Source: Phycisphaerales bacterium
Lineage (GTDB): Bacteria > Planctomycetota > Phycisphaerae > UBA1845 > Fen-1342
DNA: 64,000 nucleotides
Assembly: GCA_016716475.1 (NCBI GenBank)
Contig: JADJWG010000001.1
Span: forward strand, 124,001 to 188,000
Reading direction: 5' to 3'
Positions 49,197 through 58,745 of this stretch are shown here, one piece after another (the stretch's first letter is position 1; every line of letters begins with the position of its first letter). The notes below the pieces were generated by a model. It made no database searches. It had not been told where the DNA came from and was given only the letters and a program-made list of their open reading frames with translations. A program made the position numbers and the translations under genes.

Positions 49197-51080
49197 TCAA
49201 GAGGACTGCCGCCTGACTGTCATGTCGAAGTTGCGCACCATATTCGAGTAGAGCGCCATCGTCACCCCCAGGTACATTCCGACGGCCACCAGCGTAAAGA
49301 TCAACCGCGTCAAGCGGAACGCAGCATACTGAGATGGTGTCGGCCCGGTTGCGACAGCGCCCCAACCCCCACTGCTCCGCGCGACTCTTTCCGTCGCTGT
49401 CCACGGGTCAATCAGCGCTTCTACTCCCCACAGGGGCGTAAACGGCAGAAACACTCCCGCTACAACTTCATTACTCGCGCGTACGGCCAGACCGCAAGCG
49501 GACAGCAGGCCCGCTGACGTCAGCACAATGGCCGCGCTGAGCATCACCGCCTGAACAGTTTTCTTCGACAAGAGCGAGAAATGCAGACCGACCATCGCCG
49601 CGACGGCTGCAAATGCCACCATCTGCAAAGGAATCAGGAAGACGCTTTCGATCGCCGCAACCGGTTGTGCCGGCCGTTGCAGCAGGTCCACCACGGCGAA
49701 CGCCGCAAGCGTCACGGCAGGAACCGCAATCAGCGGAATCACCAGCCGCACAAGCCCCTGCAGCATGCCGGCGATGATGTACTTGCTGGTCAGCGGCGTG
49801 CAGAGCAGCAGTTCCATCGTCAGCGTTTCCTTCTCGCGCGTCAGTGTCGTAGCCGCGGTGGTCGTCACCACTAGCAGAATCACGGCCAACTCAATCCACA
49901 CGAGCGGGATGAGGAACGCCCGCGCGCTCGCCGCCGCCTGCGCGGCCGGACCGAACTGGCCGGCGGCGTAGCTCACCGCGAGGCCCACGCCGAGCAGCAG
50001 ACCGATCACGATGAAGAGCTGCCGCAGCAGCGACCGCCCACCGGCAGAAGCGCGCGTCGCCGCCTCACGCCAGGCGATCGGGTTGTTCCAGACGCGCCGC
50101 GGCCGGCGCCGCCGCTCCCCGTCACCCCGTGGCCGAAACCGTTCGCGCCAAGCGGTCCAGAACGAGTTCTCCCCCTCCAGGGCCCCGCGCCGCACCCAGA
50201 TCAGACTGAGCAGGATCATGGCCGCGGAAGCACCGGTCGTCAGCAGCATGTAACCGTACTGCGGGTAGGCCAACAACCACGCGATCGGGCGCGCGAAGCG
50301 GGCCAGTTCGCCAAGCGTGGGGGCCGGGGTCTGCCCCGTCACGACGAGCAGTGCCAGCAATGGATGGACGGGCGCGAGCACACTCATGCGATACTGGTTG
50401 AAGCCGTCGAAAAATACCTTCGCGGGCCGGGCCTCCGGTAGCTGCCCCCAGGGCGACAGCCCTACGGCCGCAACCGCCAGCAGGTAGAGCGCAACACCCG
50501 CGAAGAACGCAAAGATGGTCCGTCGCGTGCCGATCTTCAGGAAGCTGATCATGATAGCGATCGAACCCGCGACCAGGCCGGTACAGGCGGCCAACCCGAA
50601 ACTCTCGAAGATCTCCTTGGTGGTGACACCACCGTAGATCATCGTGATGCAGAAGATCGGGAGCCCCGCCAGCAACAGCGCCCAGACAAAGAACAGCCGA
50701 CTGAACAGGGAACCGAGGACGATCTGCGCATTGCTCAGTGGCGTTGTCAGGAGAATGTGGAAGGTGTTGGAATCCTTCTCCTGGGTAATCGCCCCGGCGC
50801 AGAAAATCGGCGCGATGAAGCTCATCAGGACGAGTTGCACGACGCTGACGGCCATGAAGGTGCGGGTGGATTGCTTGGCAAGCTCCGCGAGCGACTGCCC
50901 GCCGACGCCGATCAGCAGGCCGCCGCCCAGGACGAACACCAGCACCAGGACGATCAGGTAGGCCACCCGCGCCCAGAGGTGCCGCGTGCGTTTCCCGCCG
51001 GTCGCCACGACGCGCGTCAGGATCGGGTTGCCCGGAAGCAGGTGCCACAGCCACAATCCAATGTCATGCAATACCGTCAT
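49197..51080 (-). CDS. ABC-2-type transporter permease
   Basis: A 627-residue permease with two large homologous membrane halves, each with five to six helices, and two EKDSNTF/EKETLTM-type motifs (ITQEKDSNTFHILLTTPLSNAQI and LTREKETLTMELLLCTPLTSKYI). These coupling motifs in front of a hydrophobic segment are typical of ABC-2 and gliding-type (GldF/NatB) permeases. It is the third gene of the operon, preceded by its ATPase (122 bases). The ATG at 51080 has AGGA upstream. The exported substrate is unknown; an envelope component is likely. Confidence 0.87.
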   Translation of the reverse strand: MTVLHDIGLWLWHLLPGNPILTRVVATGGKRTRHLWARVAYLIVLVLVFVLGGGLLIGVGGQSLAELAKQSTRTFMAVSVVQLVLMSFIAPIFCAGAITQEKDSNTFHILLTTPLSNAQIVLGSLFSRLFFVWALLLAGLPIFCITMIYGGVTTKEIFESFGLAACTGLVAGSIAIMISFLKIGTRRTIFAFFAGVALYLLAVAAVGLSPWGQLPEARPAKVFFDGFNQYRMSVLAPVHPLLALLVVTGQTPAPTLGELARFARPIAWLLAYPQYGYMLLTTGASAAMILLSLIWVRRGALEGENSFWTAWRERFRPRGDGERRRRPRRVWNNPIAWREAATRASAGGRSLLRQLFIVIGLLLGVGLAVSYAAGQFGPAAQAAASARAFLIPLVWIELAVILLVVTTTAATTLTREKETLTMELLLCTPLTSKYIIAGMLQGLVRLVIPLIAVPAVTLAAFAVVDLLQRPAQPVAAIESVFLIPLQMVAFAAVAAMVGLHFSLLSKKTVQAVMLSAAIVLTSAGLLSACGLAVRASNEVVAGVFLPFTPLWGVEALIDPWTATERVARSSGGWGAVATGPTPSQYAAFRLTRLIFTLVAVGMYLGVTMALYSNMVRNFDMTVRRQSS

Positions 51081-51202
51081 GGCCGAATCCTGGCGAACCG
51101 GGTCCAAGGAACCGGTGCCGCCGGTCGCAAGCCCCGCCGCGCGGCCTGGGCAGATCGGTGCAATCCGCTTTCATTTTGCGGTCCTGTCACCTTGGGTCCA
51201 TC

Positions 51203-52132
51203 CTACTGCACCACGCCTTTTGTCAGCCGCATGAAGGCCGTCTCCAGGTTGACCTCTTCCTGCCGAATTTCGTGGATCCGCAGCCGCTTCGCGAGCAGGG
51301 CCTCGGCGATGAAACTGAAGTCGGTCGTGTCGGTCCCCAGCGTCAGCACCACCTTGCCATCGTCGAGTGCCGCTTCCTGCACGTTCGGCAGCCCCTCGAG
51401 CACCAGGCGCGCCTGCTCCTGATCATCGGGCGTAATCACGTGCACGCGCGTTCCGATGCGGGCCCGCCGCAGCGCCTCGCGCACCGAGCCATGGAACAGT
51501 AGCTCCCCCCGCTCCAGGATGCCGATGCTGCTGCACAGGTCCGCCAGCTCCGGCAGGATGTGGGAGCTGATAATGATCGTCTTGCCCATCCGGTGCAGTT
51601 CCTTGAGCAACTCGCGAATCTCGATCCGCGCCCGCGGATCGAGCCCGCTCGCCGGCTCGTCCAGCAGCAGCACCTTCGGGTCATGGAGCAGCACGCGCGC
51701 AATACTCAGGCGCTGCTTCATGCCACGCGACAGGGAGTCCACCAGCGCTTCGCGCTTGTAGCCGAGGTCGGTCAGTTCCAGCACGTCCCCCACAATCTGC
51801 GTACGCTTCCGACCCGTGATGTTGTACGCGCTTGCGAAAAACTCGAGGTACTCCTGGACGACCATGTCCTCGTACGCACCGAAGAAGTCGGGCACGTAGC
51901 CAATCAGCGGGCGGATCTTGCGCGACTCGTACCCCACGACATGCCCGCAAACCCGGGCCTCTCCCCAGGTCGGCTGGAGCAGCGTCGCGAGGATCCGGAT
52001 CGTGGTGGTCTTGCCCGCCCCATTGGGTCCGATGTACCCGAAACACTCACCCTCCTCGATATCGAGGTGCAGGTTGTTCAGCGCCACCAGCTTGCCGTAG
52101 CGCTTCGTCAGGTTGATGGTCTGGATGATCAT
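51203..52132 (-). CDS. ABC transporter ATP-binding protein
   Basis: A 309-residue ATPase of the CcmA/NatA-like group. Walker A is GPNGAGKTT, then a Q-loop and the signature DSLSRGMKQRLSIARVLLHDP, where the usual LSGGQ is LSRGM as in many exporters. Walker B is VLLLDEPASGLDP, and the H-loop is SSHILPE. The C-terminal ~90 residues are a domain seen in ABC-2 exporter ATPases. ATG 52132 has GGGGGA upstream. It is paired with the permease downstream and preceded by the large membrane protein, forming a three-gene operon. Confidence 0.94.
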   Translation of the reverse strand: MIIQTINLTKRYGKLVALNNLHLDIEEGECFGYIGPNGAGKTTTIRILATLLQPTWGEARVCGHVVGYESRKIRPLIGYVPDFFGAYEDMVVQEYLEFFASAYNITGRKRTQIVGDVLELTDLGYKREALVDSLSRGMKQRLSIARVLLHDPKVLLLDEPASGLDPRARIEIRELLKELHRMGKTIIISSHILPELADLCSSIGILERGELLFHGSVREALRRARIGTRVHVITPDDQEQARLVLEGLPNVQEAALDDGKVVLTLGTDTTDFSFIAEALLAKRLRIHEIRQEEVNLETAFMRLTKGVVQ

Positions 52133-52240
52133 GGTGCGAGTCCCCCGGCGCACGGCACCGTGCGGCGCGCGGGCCCGCCCCATGCGAGCGACGGATCGAC
52201 GCTGCTCTGCCTGAACTTCGCTTTCACGCGCGCGCTCCCA

Positions 52241-54613
52241 TCAGGGTGGACTGCTTTCGTACCGCAGCGGCACCCGCAGGCGGTAGACCGCCAGCCCACC
52301 GCCCGCCCGCAGTCGCTGCCCATTCCGCAATACTTCGACCGGGGCCGGTTGTTCACTCCAACATAGCAGCACGGCCTGCCCGCGCATCAGCCAATGCGAA
52401 ATATCTACGTTGGGCAACCCCCGTAAGTTGAAGTTCCGGCCGACGGTGTCGAACTGGCCGCGCCCGCTGTTGTGCAGGTAGTAGTTGCGCGTGGCCGCGA
52501 GCAGGAGCGTTTCACGGGGGCCGGTCGAGCCGCCTCCCATGCCCGGTAGCAGGCCCGTTCCGGCCCAGCCGAACTGCTGATCGTACAGTGTAGGCAAGTC
52601 CGGCATCTCGCTGCGTAGCAAGTTGCTGCGCCGAGACCACCCGGCATAGAGGTTGTCCACGCGCTCGTACCACGCCTGGCCGAGTTGCTGCGCCGTCTCG
52701 CCGGGTAGAATCCGCCCGAAGGGAACTGCCAGGATGTTGACCGCGGGCGGCCACTCTGCGAGGTCCAGCTTTCCGCCCACCTCTTCCGTCAATGGGTAGC
52801 GCTGCGTCCAGCCCGCCACCCGCCACGGCACACCCACGGCACCGTCATTCAGCCGCGGATCAATGTAGAGCAACACACCACCATCAATCGGGAAATCGAA
52901 GTCGTTCCGCAGCCAACTGTTGGGCGTCAAGCGTCCGCTGCGCCGGTTGGCGGTCAGATCCGCCAGGAAACGGCCTTTCAGCTCACCGCTCCAGAACCCT
53001 TCGAACTGCTTGAGCGTCGCCCGCATCGCCACGCCCTGCAGCCGCCCCTGCGACGGCAGCGCCACGTACCGCTCCGGCGTCACATAGGAGCTGCTGAGGT
53101 CCGGTGGCGCGGCGAGCGGCCGGACGAAGCTCGGCTCGCCGCCTAGTTGCATTCCGACCGAATCGCGCACGGCGCTCTTGTAGCCGAACAGCACGCGGCC
53201 CCGGGCCAAGCCGGTTTCTCCGTCCACATCGAGCACCGCGAAAGTCTGCAGGCCGCTCGACAATCCGCGCAGCGCCCCGACGGAAGCGAGACTCAGCACG
53301 CTGGCGACAATCGCGACGGTCGCAAACGCCGGCCAGCAATGCGCAGTCAGCTTCCGCCGCAGTAGAAAAACCCACGTCCCGAGCGTAGCCGCGAGGATGT
53401 AGGCCGCCACAAAGATGAACGCGAGGAAGCCCCGCACCGCGGTCGCCGTGCTGAAGCTGATCGGAAGCACCACGGGTCGATACGCGTACTGCTGGTTGAT
53501 GTCTCCGAAGCCCGCCGCCCGGCTTTGGGCTTCGAGAAACTTGGGTGTGTAGGAATTGAGTTCCAGCAGTAACCCGAAAACGCGCCCTGGAGTCACCCCG
53601 GGGACCGATGTCAGATCCTGCAACCCGGCCGCAACCGCCACCACACGCCCTGACCCTTCATAACGCATCGAAATCAATGAGAGTGCCGGTGTGCCCGGTG
53701 CGGCATCACCCAGGGTCACGGTCGTGTCACGGCGCGGCTGCGCCGTGGTGACCGCGATCGGGTCGGGGAATTGTGCGTCCGGTGCTGGAGAAGCCAGTAC
53801 ACGATTCATGAAAACCGGCAGTCGGCGGACCTGCACAATGGGGCCATCGCCTTCGAGCGGCAGCAGATCTGCGAGGTCGCTTCTTCGCAGCGCTTCCCAG
53901 CGGTCCCCAATGCCGATGATCAGTTGTCCACCTGCGCGCACCCAAGCCGATAGCGCATCACGTTGGGCGATCGACAGCGCCTCCGGCGATGGCCGGTCCC
54001 AAACAATCACATCCACGGCCTCGAGCCCGAGCCACCGATCCGGCATTTCACTCGCCGGCATCGAAGCAACGATTACGCCGCGGTAGTACGGCCGGGTACC
54101 CTCACCGGCAAACCCAGCGATCGCGCTGGGATCGATCAACCCGAGCCGCGTCACGCGCTGCGCACTGATATCAAGCACCAGCAGATCGTTGGCATGCAAG
54201 GCCGTGACGGCCTGCTGCTGAAGCGGCATGGGCAGGCGGCTGACCACGGTGCCGCTGGGGTCCAGCAGTTCCACGTGCGGCGGCAGGTCGGGCGCATGGT
54301 TGACCACCGCGTACATCCAGAATCGCTTCGGGCCGCCCTCCCCACCCGCCACCGTCACCTGCGCCTGCCGGTACGACACGATGTCACCGTCGAGGTCGGT
54401 CGCCTCGAGCGCCAATTCGCCCGTGAAGACTCCACTGCCCTGCACTTGCAGAGCCACGCGCACGGGGAGCCACTGGCCTTCGCGAATCACCGCTCCGGTG
54501 GCGTGCGGGAAACCAATCCCCTCCACGACGCCCTGGACGAGTTGCGCAGGCGCTGCGGCGACCGCAGCGGCAAGGAGCAGCGCGATTCCAATGAAGGATT
54601 GTTGGCCTCTCAC
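52241..54613 (-). CDS. Large exported/membrane protein of the ABC-2 operon
   Basis: A 790-residue protein: signal peptide (MRGQQSFIGIALLLAAAVAAAPAQ), an extracytoplasmic beta-rich part, a segment like a class I glutamine-amidotransferase fold (GLEAVDVIVWDRPSPEALSIAQRDALSAWVRAGGQLIIGIG, described as a region), and two central membrane helices at about 418-440 and 448-470. A large second soluble domain follows. The GAT-like region lacks an obvious catalytic Cys. Such proteins accompany ABC-2 exporters in planctomycetes and in GldG-like systems. GTG at 54613 was preferred over an ATG 14 codons upstream because of its AGGA site and signal peptide. It is first in the operon. Confidence 0.78.
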   Translation of the reverse strand: MRGQQSFIGIALLLAAAVAAAPAQLVQGVVEGIGFPHATGAVIREGQWLPVRVALQVQGSGVFTGELALEATDLDGDIVSYRQAQVTVAGGEGGPKRFWMYAVVNHAPDLPPHVELLDPSGTVVSRLPMPLQQQAVTALHANDLLVLDISAQRVTRLGLIDPSAIAGFAGEGTRPYYRGVIVASMPASEMPDRWLGLEAVDVIVWDRPSPEALSIAQRDALSAWVRAGGQLIIGIGDRWEALRRSDLADLLPLEGDGPIVQVRRLPVFMNRVLASPAPDAQFPDPIAVTTAQPRRDTTVTLGDAAPGTPALSLISMRYEGSGRVVAVAAGLQDLTSVPGVTPGRVFGLLLELNSYTPKFLEAQSRAAGFGDINQQYAYRPVVLPISFSTATAVRGFLAFIFVAAYILAATLGTWVFLLRRKLTAHCWPAFATVAIVASVLSLASVGALRGLSSGLQTFAVLDVDGETGLARGRVLFGYKSAVRDSVGMQLGGEPSFVRPLAAPPDLSSSYVTPERYVALPSQGRLQGVAMRATLKQFEGFWSGELKGRFLADLTANRRSGRLTPNSWLRNDFDFPIDGGVLLYIDPRLNDGAVGVPWRVAGWTQRYPLTEEVGGKLDLAEWPPAVNILAVPFGRILPGETAQQLGQAWYERVDNLYAGWSRRSNLLRSEMPDLPTLYDQQFGWAGTGLLPGMGGGSTGPRETLLLAATRNYYLHNSGRGQFDTVGRNFNLRGLPNVDISHWLMRGQAVLLCWSEQPAPVEVLRNGQRLRAGGGLAVYRLRVPLRYESSPP

Positions 54614-55085
54614 GCCTTTCCTACCCTGGTTTGCGGAGGCACCCCGGGAAGGCACCCCACGTACTCGGACCCGCTGGGAATGTGCTCCGACCGGGACTGT
54701 CCCCGGTTTGTTGGCATCGTACAGAAACCCCCGGCCGATGCCATGCCAACCTTCCGATATTCCTGTAACGCCCTGTGCCTTGACCCCCAGACGGCAAGCC
54801 GCAATACTAGTTCCTTACGCAGAAGCTCTGAGGGCTTCGCCGCCAACCCCGCAGCGGGTCGGAAAGGTGTGGATGCCATGATCATGACTCCCAGAGATAC
54901 CCTGCCGGAGCGTCCCGACGCGCCACGGTCCGACCGCACGCCCCCGCGTTAGCTGCCCTTTACTCGCGAATTACGGCTGGCTGTCTCCGGGCGCACGCGG
55001 TGTCCGGCGCTTTCGCTGTGTGGCGGCGGCCCACCAGCCGCTCCGATACGATCTTCTGCAACGATACTGCCTGGGGTAACTGACC

Positions 55086-56573
55086 GTGTCCGAGATCCAG
55101 AAAATGAATCCCGCGCTGCCGGCCGAGCACGCGCGCGGGCCAACCGTCGAATTACTCATCCTGGCGCTGCCCATCATCCTGATGATGGTCTCCCGGATGC
55201 TGATTGGCTTCATCGACTTCGTCATGGTGTCGAAACTCGGCACCGCGGCACAGGCGGCCATTTCGCCTGCCACCCTGCTGGTCTGGACCGTCGCCTGCCT
55301 CGGCAACGGCGTCGCGACGGCCGTGCAGACGTTCGTTGCGCAGACCGACGGCCGTGGTCGGCCGGAGCAGGCCGGCGCCTATGCCTGGCAATCCATCTAC
55401 GTGGCCCTCGCCTACAGCATCCTGCAATTGCCCATTGTGCTGACGGTGCCGCAATGGTTTGGGCCGATCGCGGCTATCGGGCGGCACACGCCGGAAGTCG
55501 CGGCCCTCCAGATTGAATACGTCCAGATCGCGCTGTGGTCGGTCCCGCTCGTGATCATCTGCACCGGACTCGACGGGTTCTTCAGCGGCATTCGTCGGCC
55601 CTGGCTCACGTTCGTGGCGGTGCTCGTGTCCGTGCTGGTCAATGTGTTCGGCAACTGGGTGCTGATCTTCGGCCACCTGGGCTTCCCCGCACTGGGGATC
55701 GCTGGGGCCGCCCTCGCGACGATCATCGCCTGGTTCGCACGCCTGGTCGTGCTCGCCAGCGCGATGTTTCTGCAAGAGTTCCACGAGCGTTTCCGCACGC
55801 GCGGGGCACTGGCCTTTGACTGGCACAAGACCGTTGAGCTGATTCGGATCGGCGCCCCCACGGCCCTGGGTTGGCTGGTGGACATCGGCGCCTGGGCCGT
55901 GTTCATTCTTCTGATCATTCCGCGCTACGGGCAGGAGGTGCTCGCGGCCACGAACATCGGCATCCAGTACATGCACCTGTCGTTCATGCCGGCGGTGGGC
56001 ATCGCCCTCGCGCTGACGTCGCAGGTGGGGCATGCCATCGGCGCCGGCCAACCGGAACTGGCCCTGCGGCGCGCTTCGATTGCGTTCCGTGTAACCGGTG
56101 TCTACATGGGGCTCGTCGGCCTGCTCATGCTCCTCGCGGGGGGTCCCCTGACCGGACTCCTCGCGGCTGGCGGCGACCCCGCCGTCATCAGCGCCGGGCG
56201 CCTCATCCTGGTCTGGTGCGCGATCTTCCAGGTCTTCGATGCGATGGCCATCACCTACATCAATGCGCTGCGCGGCGCCGGCGACACGCGGTGGCCCGCG
56301 ATCGTCATGGGTTTGTGCTGCTGGTTCATTTTCATCCTGGGCGGGCTTGGGGTCGCCTGGTGGGTGCCGCAGTTGGGCCTGAACGGGCCCTGGATGACGT
56401 GCTCGCTGTACATCATTGTGCTTGGGCTTCTCGTCCGATTGCGGTGGCAGCGCGGTGCCTGGCGCCACATTCGCATCTTCCGCGATGGAGCCCATGGTGC
56501 CACGGTCGCGCCGACCGAGTCCACTCCGACCGGAGCCGCACCGGCGCTCGCGGCCGGGAGCGATGAGCGTTAG
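55086..56573 (+). CDS. MATE-family efflux transporter
   Basis: A 495-residue inner-membrane MATE antiporter, exporting cationic drugs or metabolites with a Na+ or H+ gradient. Twelve hydrophobic helices in two halves are visible, with family residues LPIILMMVSRMLIGFIDFVMV, the loop TFVAQTDGRGRPEQAGAYAW, HLGFPALGIAGAALAT and a later GHAIGAGQPELALRRA. The C-terminal tail is Pro/Thr/Ala-rich. Start GTG 55086. The 473-base gap 54614-55085 holds a weak promoter candidate TTGACC-17-AATACT (54780-54808) and no gene. It converges on nadD. Confidence 0.93.
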   Translation: MSEIQKMNPALPAEHARGPTVELLILALPIILMMVSRMLIGFIDFVMVSKLGTAAQAAISPATLLVWTVACLGNGVATAVQTFVAQTDGRGRPEQAGAYAWQSIYVALAYSILQLPIVLTVPQWFGPIAAIGRHTPEVAALQIEYVQIALWSVPLVIICTGLDGFFSGIRRPWLTFVAVLVSVLVNVFGNWVLIFGHLGFPALGIAGAALATIIAWFARLVVLASAMFLQEFHERFRTRGALAFDWHKTVELIRIGAPTALGWLVDIGAWAVFILLIIPRYGQEVLAATNIGIQYMHLSFMPAVGIALALTSQVGHAIGAGQPELALRRASIAFRVTGVYMGLVGLLMLLAGGPLTGLLAAGGDPAVISAGRLILVWCAIFQVFDAMAITYINALRGAGDTRWPAIVMGLCCWFIFILGGLGVAWWVPQLGLNGPWMTCSLYIIVLGLLVRLRWQRGAWRHIRIFRDGAHGATVAPTESTPTGAAPALAAGSDER

Positions 56574-56600
56574 CGGCACCTCACCGGGCCGGTGTGGGAC

Positions 56601-57227
56601 TCAGCCCGCCCCGTCGGCAGCGTACAAGGCGTGAGCGGCGATGTAATCGGCCACCGCTTCCGGGACGAGGTAGCGGATACTCCGTCCGGCCCGCACGCGT
56701 GCGCGGATCTCGGTCGCGGAAATGTCGATCTGGGGCCCGGGCACGATGTGGGCGAGCAACCGGGCCACCTGAGCCGCGGTAAAGCGGGCCTCCAATTCAC
56801 CGGCCGCGGGCGGCACGAAACCCGGCCGGGCGGCCGTCACGAGCGTGCAGGCGTCCGCAAGTTCATCCGCCCGATACCAGGTGTCCAGTTCGCACAGACT
56901 GTCGAGCCCCAGGAGCCAGGACAATTCCACCCGTGACCCAAGCGCTGCCTGGAAGTGCTGCACCGTGTGGAGCGTGTAGTTCGTGCCGGTTTGCTTCGTC
57001 TCCCAGTCACTCACCGCGAAGAGCGACTCATCCTTGGTCGCCGCCTGGCACATCGCGACACGGTCGGCCGCGGTGGCCAGGTTCCGGGCTTGCTTGTGGG
57101 GTGGCGTGGCACAGGGAATGAGCAGGACACGCCCGTGGCCCAGGGCCTCGGCGACGTGCCGCGCCACAATCAGGTGCCCGTGGTGCACGGGATCGAACGA
57201 ACCACCAAAGAGCAGCAGGCGTTCCAC
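56601..57227 (-). CDS. nadD: Nicotinate-nucleotide adenylyltransferase
   Basis: NadD adenylates nicotinic acid mononucleotide in NAD synthesis. The 208-residue product has the nucleotidyltransferase motif LLLFGGSFDPVHHGHL (HxGH), PCATPPHKQ, a YTLHTVQHF segment and the terminal ISATEIRARVRAGRSIRYLVPEAV. The start is GTG 57227: AAGGA lies 9 bases upstream and family proteins begin right at this strand. An ATG 14 codons upstream is possible but less likely. It lies 151 bases downstream of a sigma-70 gene on the same strand. Confidence 0.93.
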   Translation of the reverse strand: MERLLLFGGSFDPVHHGHLIVARHVAEALGHGRVLLIPCATPPHKQARNLATAADRVAMCQAATKDESLFAVSDWETKQTGTNYTLHTVQHFQAALGSRVELSWLLGLDSLCELDTWYRADELADACTLVTAARPGFVPPAAGELEARFTAAQVARLLAHIVPGPQIDISATEIRARVRAGRSIRYLVPEAVADYIAAHALYAADGAG

Positions 57228-57348
57228 GACGGCATGTCCTTCCGGGGCCCGTTGGGCACCTATGGACATTGTTGCCGCGGCCCGCGGCCCGCGAAAGCGG
57301 AAACGCACCACCCGATTCCCGGCCGGGATCTGCAGCACACCCACCGGC

Positions 57349-57370
57349 GCCCCCGACGGGTGTCGGGGGC
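57349..57370 (-). terminator. Hairpin between the sigma and nadD genes
   Basis: GCCCCCGAC and GTCGGGGGC pair around a GGGT tetraloop, 9 bases past the sigma gene stop. No U-run. Confidence 0.5.
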
Positions 57371-57378
57371 CAGGCGGG

Positions 57379-58347
57379 TTACGCGAAGGCCGCCTGTTCC
57401 AGCGCCAGACGCAGTTTGCCCAGCGCCTTGTTCTGGATCTGACGCACACGCTCCTTCGTCACACCGATCATCGAGCCGACCTGCTCCAAAGTCTTCGCCT
57501 TGCGCGTGTCCGCATCGCTATCGAGCGCAAAGCGTGCGAGAATGACGGTCCGTTCCACCTCGCTGAGCAGCGCGTCGTTGTGCTGCAGAATGGCGCGGAG
57601 TTCCTGCACGCAGTCATTTTCCGTCGCGATCCGCGACCGCTCCATCAGGTCGCTGCGCTCCAGCGCGGGATCAAACTCCGTCGGAAACCGCAACCGGTGC
57701 CGCGCCGCCCGCGACGCCACGCGTGAAAAGCTCTTCAAAATCGCCCGGCAGGCATACGTGCTGAAGCGGTAGCCCCTGGCACTGTCGAACTTGTCCACCG
57801 CGCGCATCAGTGCGAGATTGCCCTCACTGATCAGATCCGTCACGTCCACGCCGGTGATCCGCGTGCGTTTCGCCATAGCTAGTACGAGCGGCAGATTCTC
57901 ACGCACGATCTCGCCGCGCACTTCGACCACTGCCCCGTACCAGTGCAGCACATCTCGCACGCCATCCGCCGTGAGTCGCCGGCCGGCAAAGCCCTCCAAT
58001 ACCCCAAACAGCTTCTTCCGGCAGTAGTTGAATCTCAGGAAGAGGAACGTCTCGCGCTCGAGATTCGTGATGATCTCACCAGCGCCGTCGAGTCCGTAGA
58101 CCCCGCTGTCGTCGTTCCGAGCGGCCGGAAGCGGCCGCAACAGCAGGTTGTCTCCTTCGGGCCCCTGTAACAGCGGGTGGCCGACAAACTCAATCGATTC
58201 ACTCAGGACATGCTTGAGGAGCCGCAGTTCGCCCGGCGTCAGCGTCTGCTGCACGGCGTTGGCCGGCAGCTTGGCCAGGGGCTTGAGCTTCCGCAGGTTG
58301 CTGCTACTCACCGCTTCCGCGTCACGTGGAGGCATCGCTTCACCCAT
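57379..58347 (-). CDS. Divergent sigma-70 family RNA polymerase sigma factor
   Basis: A 322-residue sigma-70 member. Regions 2.1-2.4 are ENLPLVLAMAKRTRITGVDVTDLISEGNLALMRAVDKFDSARGYRFSTYACRAILKSF (about 150-205, described as a region) and region 4 is TVILARFALDSDADTRKAKTLEQVGSMIGVTKERVRQIQNKALGKL. The N-terminal ~130 residues carry no recognisable 1.2 or non-conserved region of primary sigma factors, and the region-3 part is short, so this is an alternative sigma factor, not RpoD. ATG 58347 (or 58335) is used. A promoter lies about 180 bases upstream, giving a long leader. Confidence 0.85.
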   Translation of the reverse strand: MGEAMPPRDAEAVSSSNLRKLKPLAKLPANAVQQTLTPGELRLLKHVLSESIEFVGHPLLQGPEGDNLLLRPLPAARNDDSGVYGLDGAGEIITNLERETFLFLRFNYCRKKLFGVLEGFAGRRLTADGVRDVLHWYGAVVEVRGEIVRENLPLVLAMAKRTRITGVDVTDLISEGNLALMRAVDKFDSARGYRFSTYACRAILKSFSRVASRAARHRLRFPTEFDPALERSDLMERSRIATENDCVQELRAILQHNDALLSEVERTVILARFALDSDADTRKAKTLEQVGSMIGVTKERVRQIQNKALGKLRLALEQAAFA

Positions 58348-58525
58348 CCGATCCCATGCGGGTCCGACCTCGCAGCGGGGCGCAGCGAAGCAGGTGCCAG
58401 CATGCGTGTCCGCACGGCGCACGCCATCCCAGCGTCGCGCAATGCCTTCGGTTCTCGGAATCGGGCGCCCGGTCGGAGATCCCAGCTACAACAACCGAGC
58501 GCTTCTGCGTTGGGGAGCTGGGGGA

Positions 58526-58554
58526 AGTATACGCTTCGTCAAATGACCCGGCAA
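58526..58554 (-). promoter_or_regulatory. Predicted promoter of the sigma-70 gene
   Basis: Minus strand TTGCCG (58554-58549), 17-base spacer, TATACT (58531-58526). The leader would be about 170 nt. The 398-base gap 58348-58745 shows no gene. Confidence 0.55.
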
Positions 58555-58745
58555 GAAATTCCGGCACACGCGCACGGTGAGCAATAAAACCCCGTCAGCG
58601 ACTGGAGTCCCCCCCGTTTTTTCACGCGATCCGGCAAGTACTGTGGAAATCCACTGTTTTTACCCCGGCAAACGTCCGCCAACTTCGGCCGTATCCAGCA
58701 TTTTCGGCCCTGGAAGACAACGCTTTCAGCAGGACCGCTCGGCAG

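Noticed and set aside
54610..54939. Small minus-strand frame between the ABC-operon protein and the MATE gene
   Set aside because: No SD, no similarity, and it overlaps the plausible promoter region.
55152..56579. 475-codon open frame antisense to the MATE gene
   Set aside because: Composition is Glu/Arg/Pro-biased and unlike any protein; the + strand frame encodes a clear MATE transporter.
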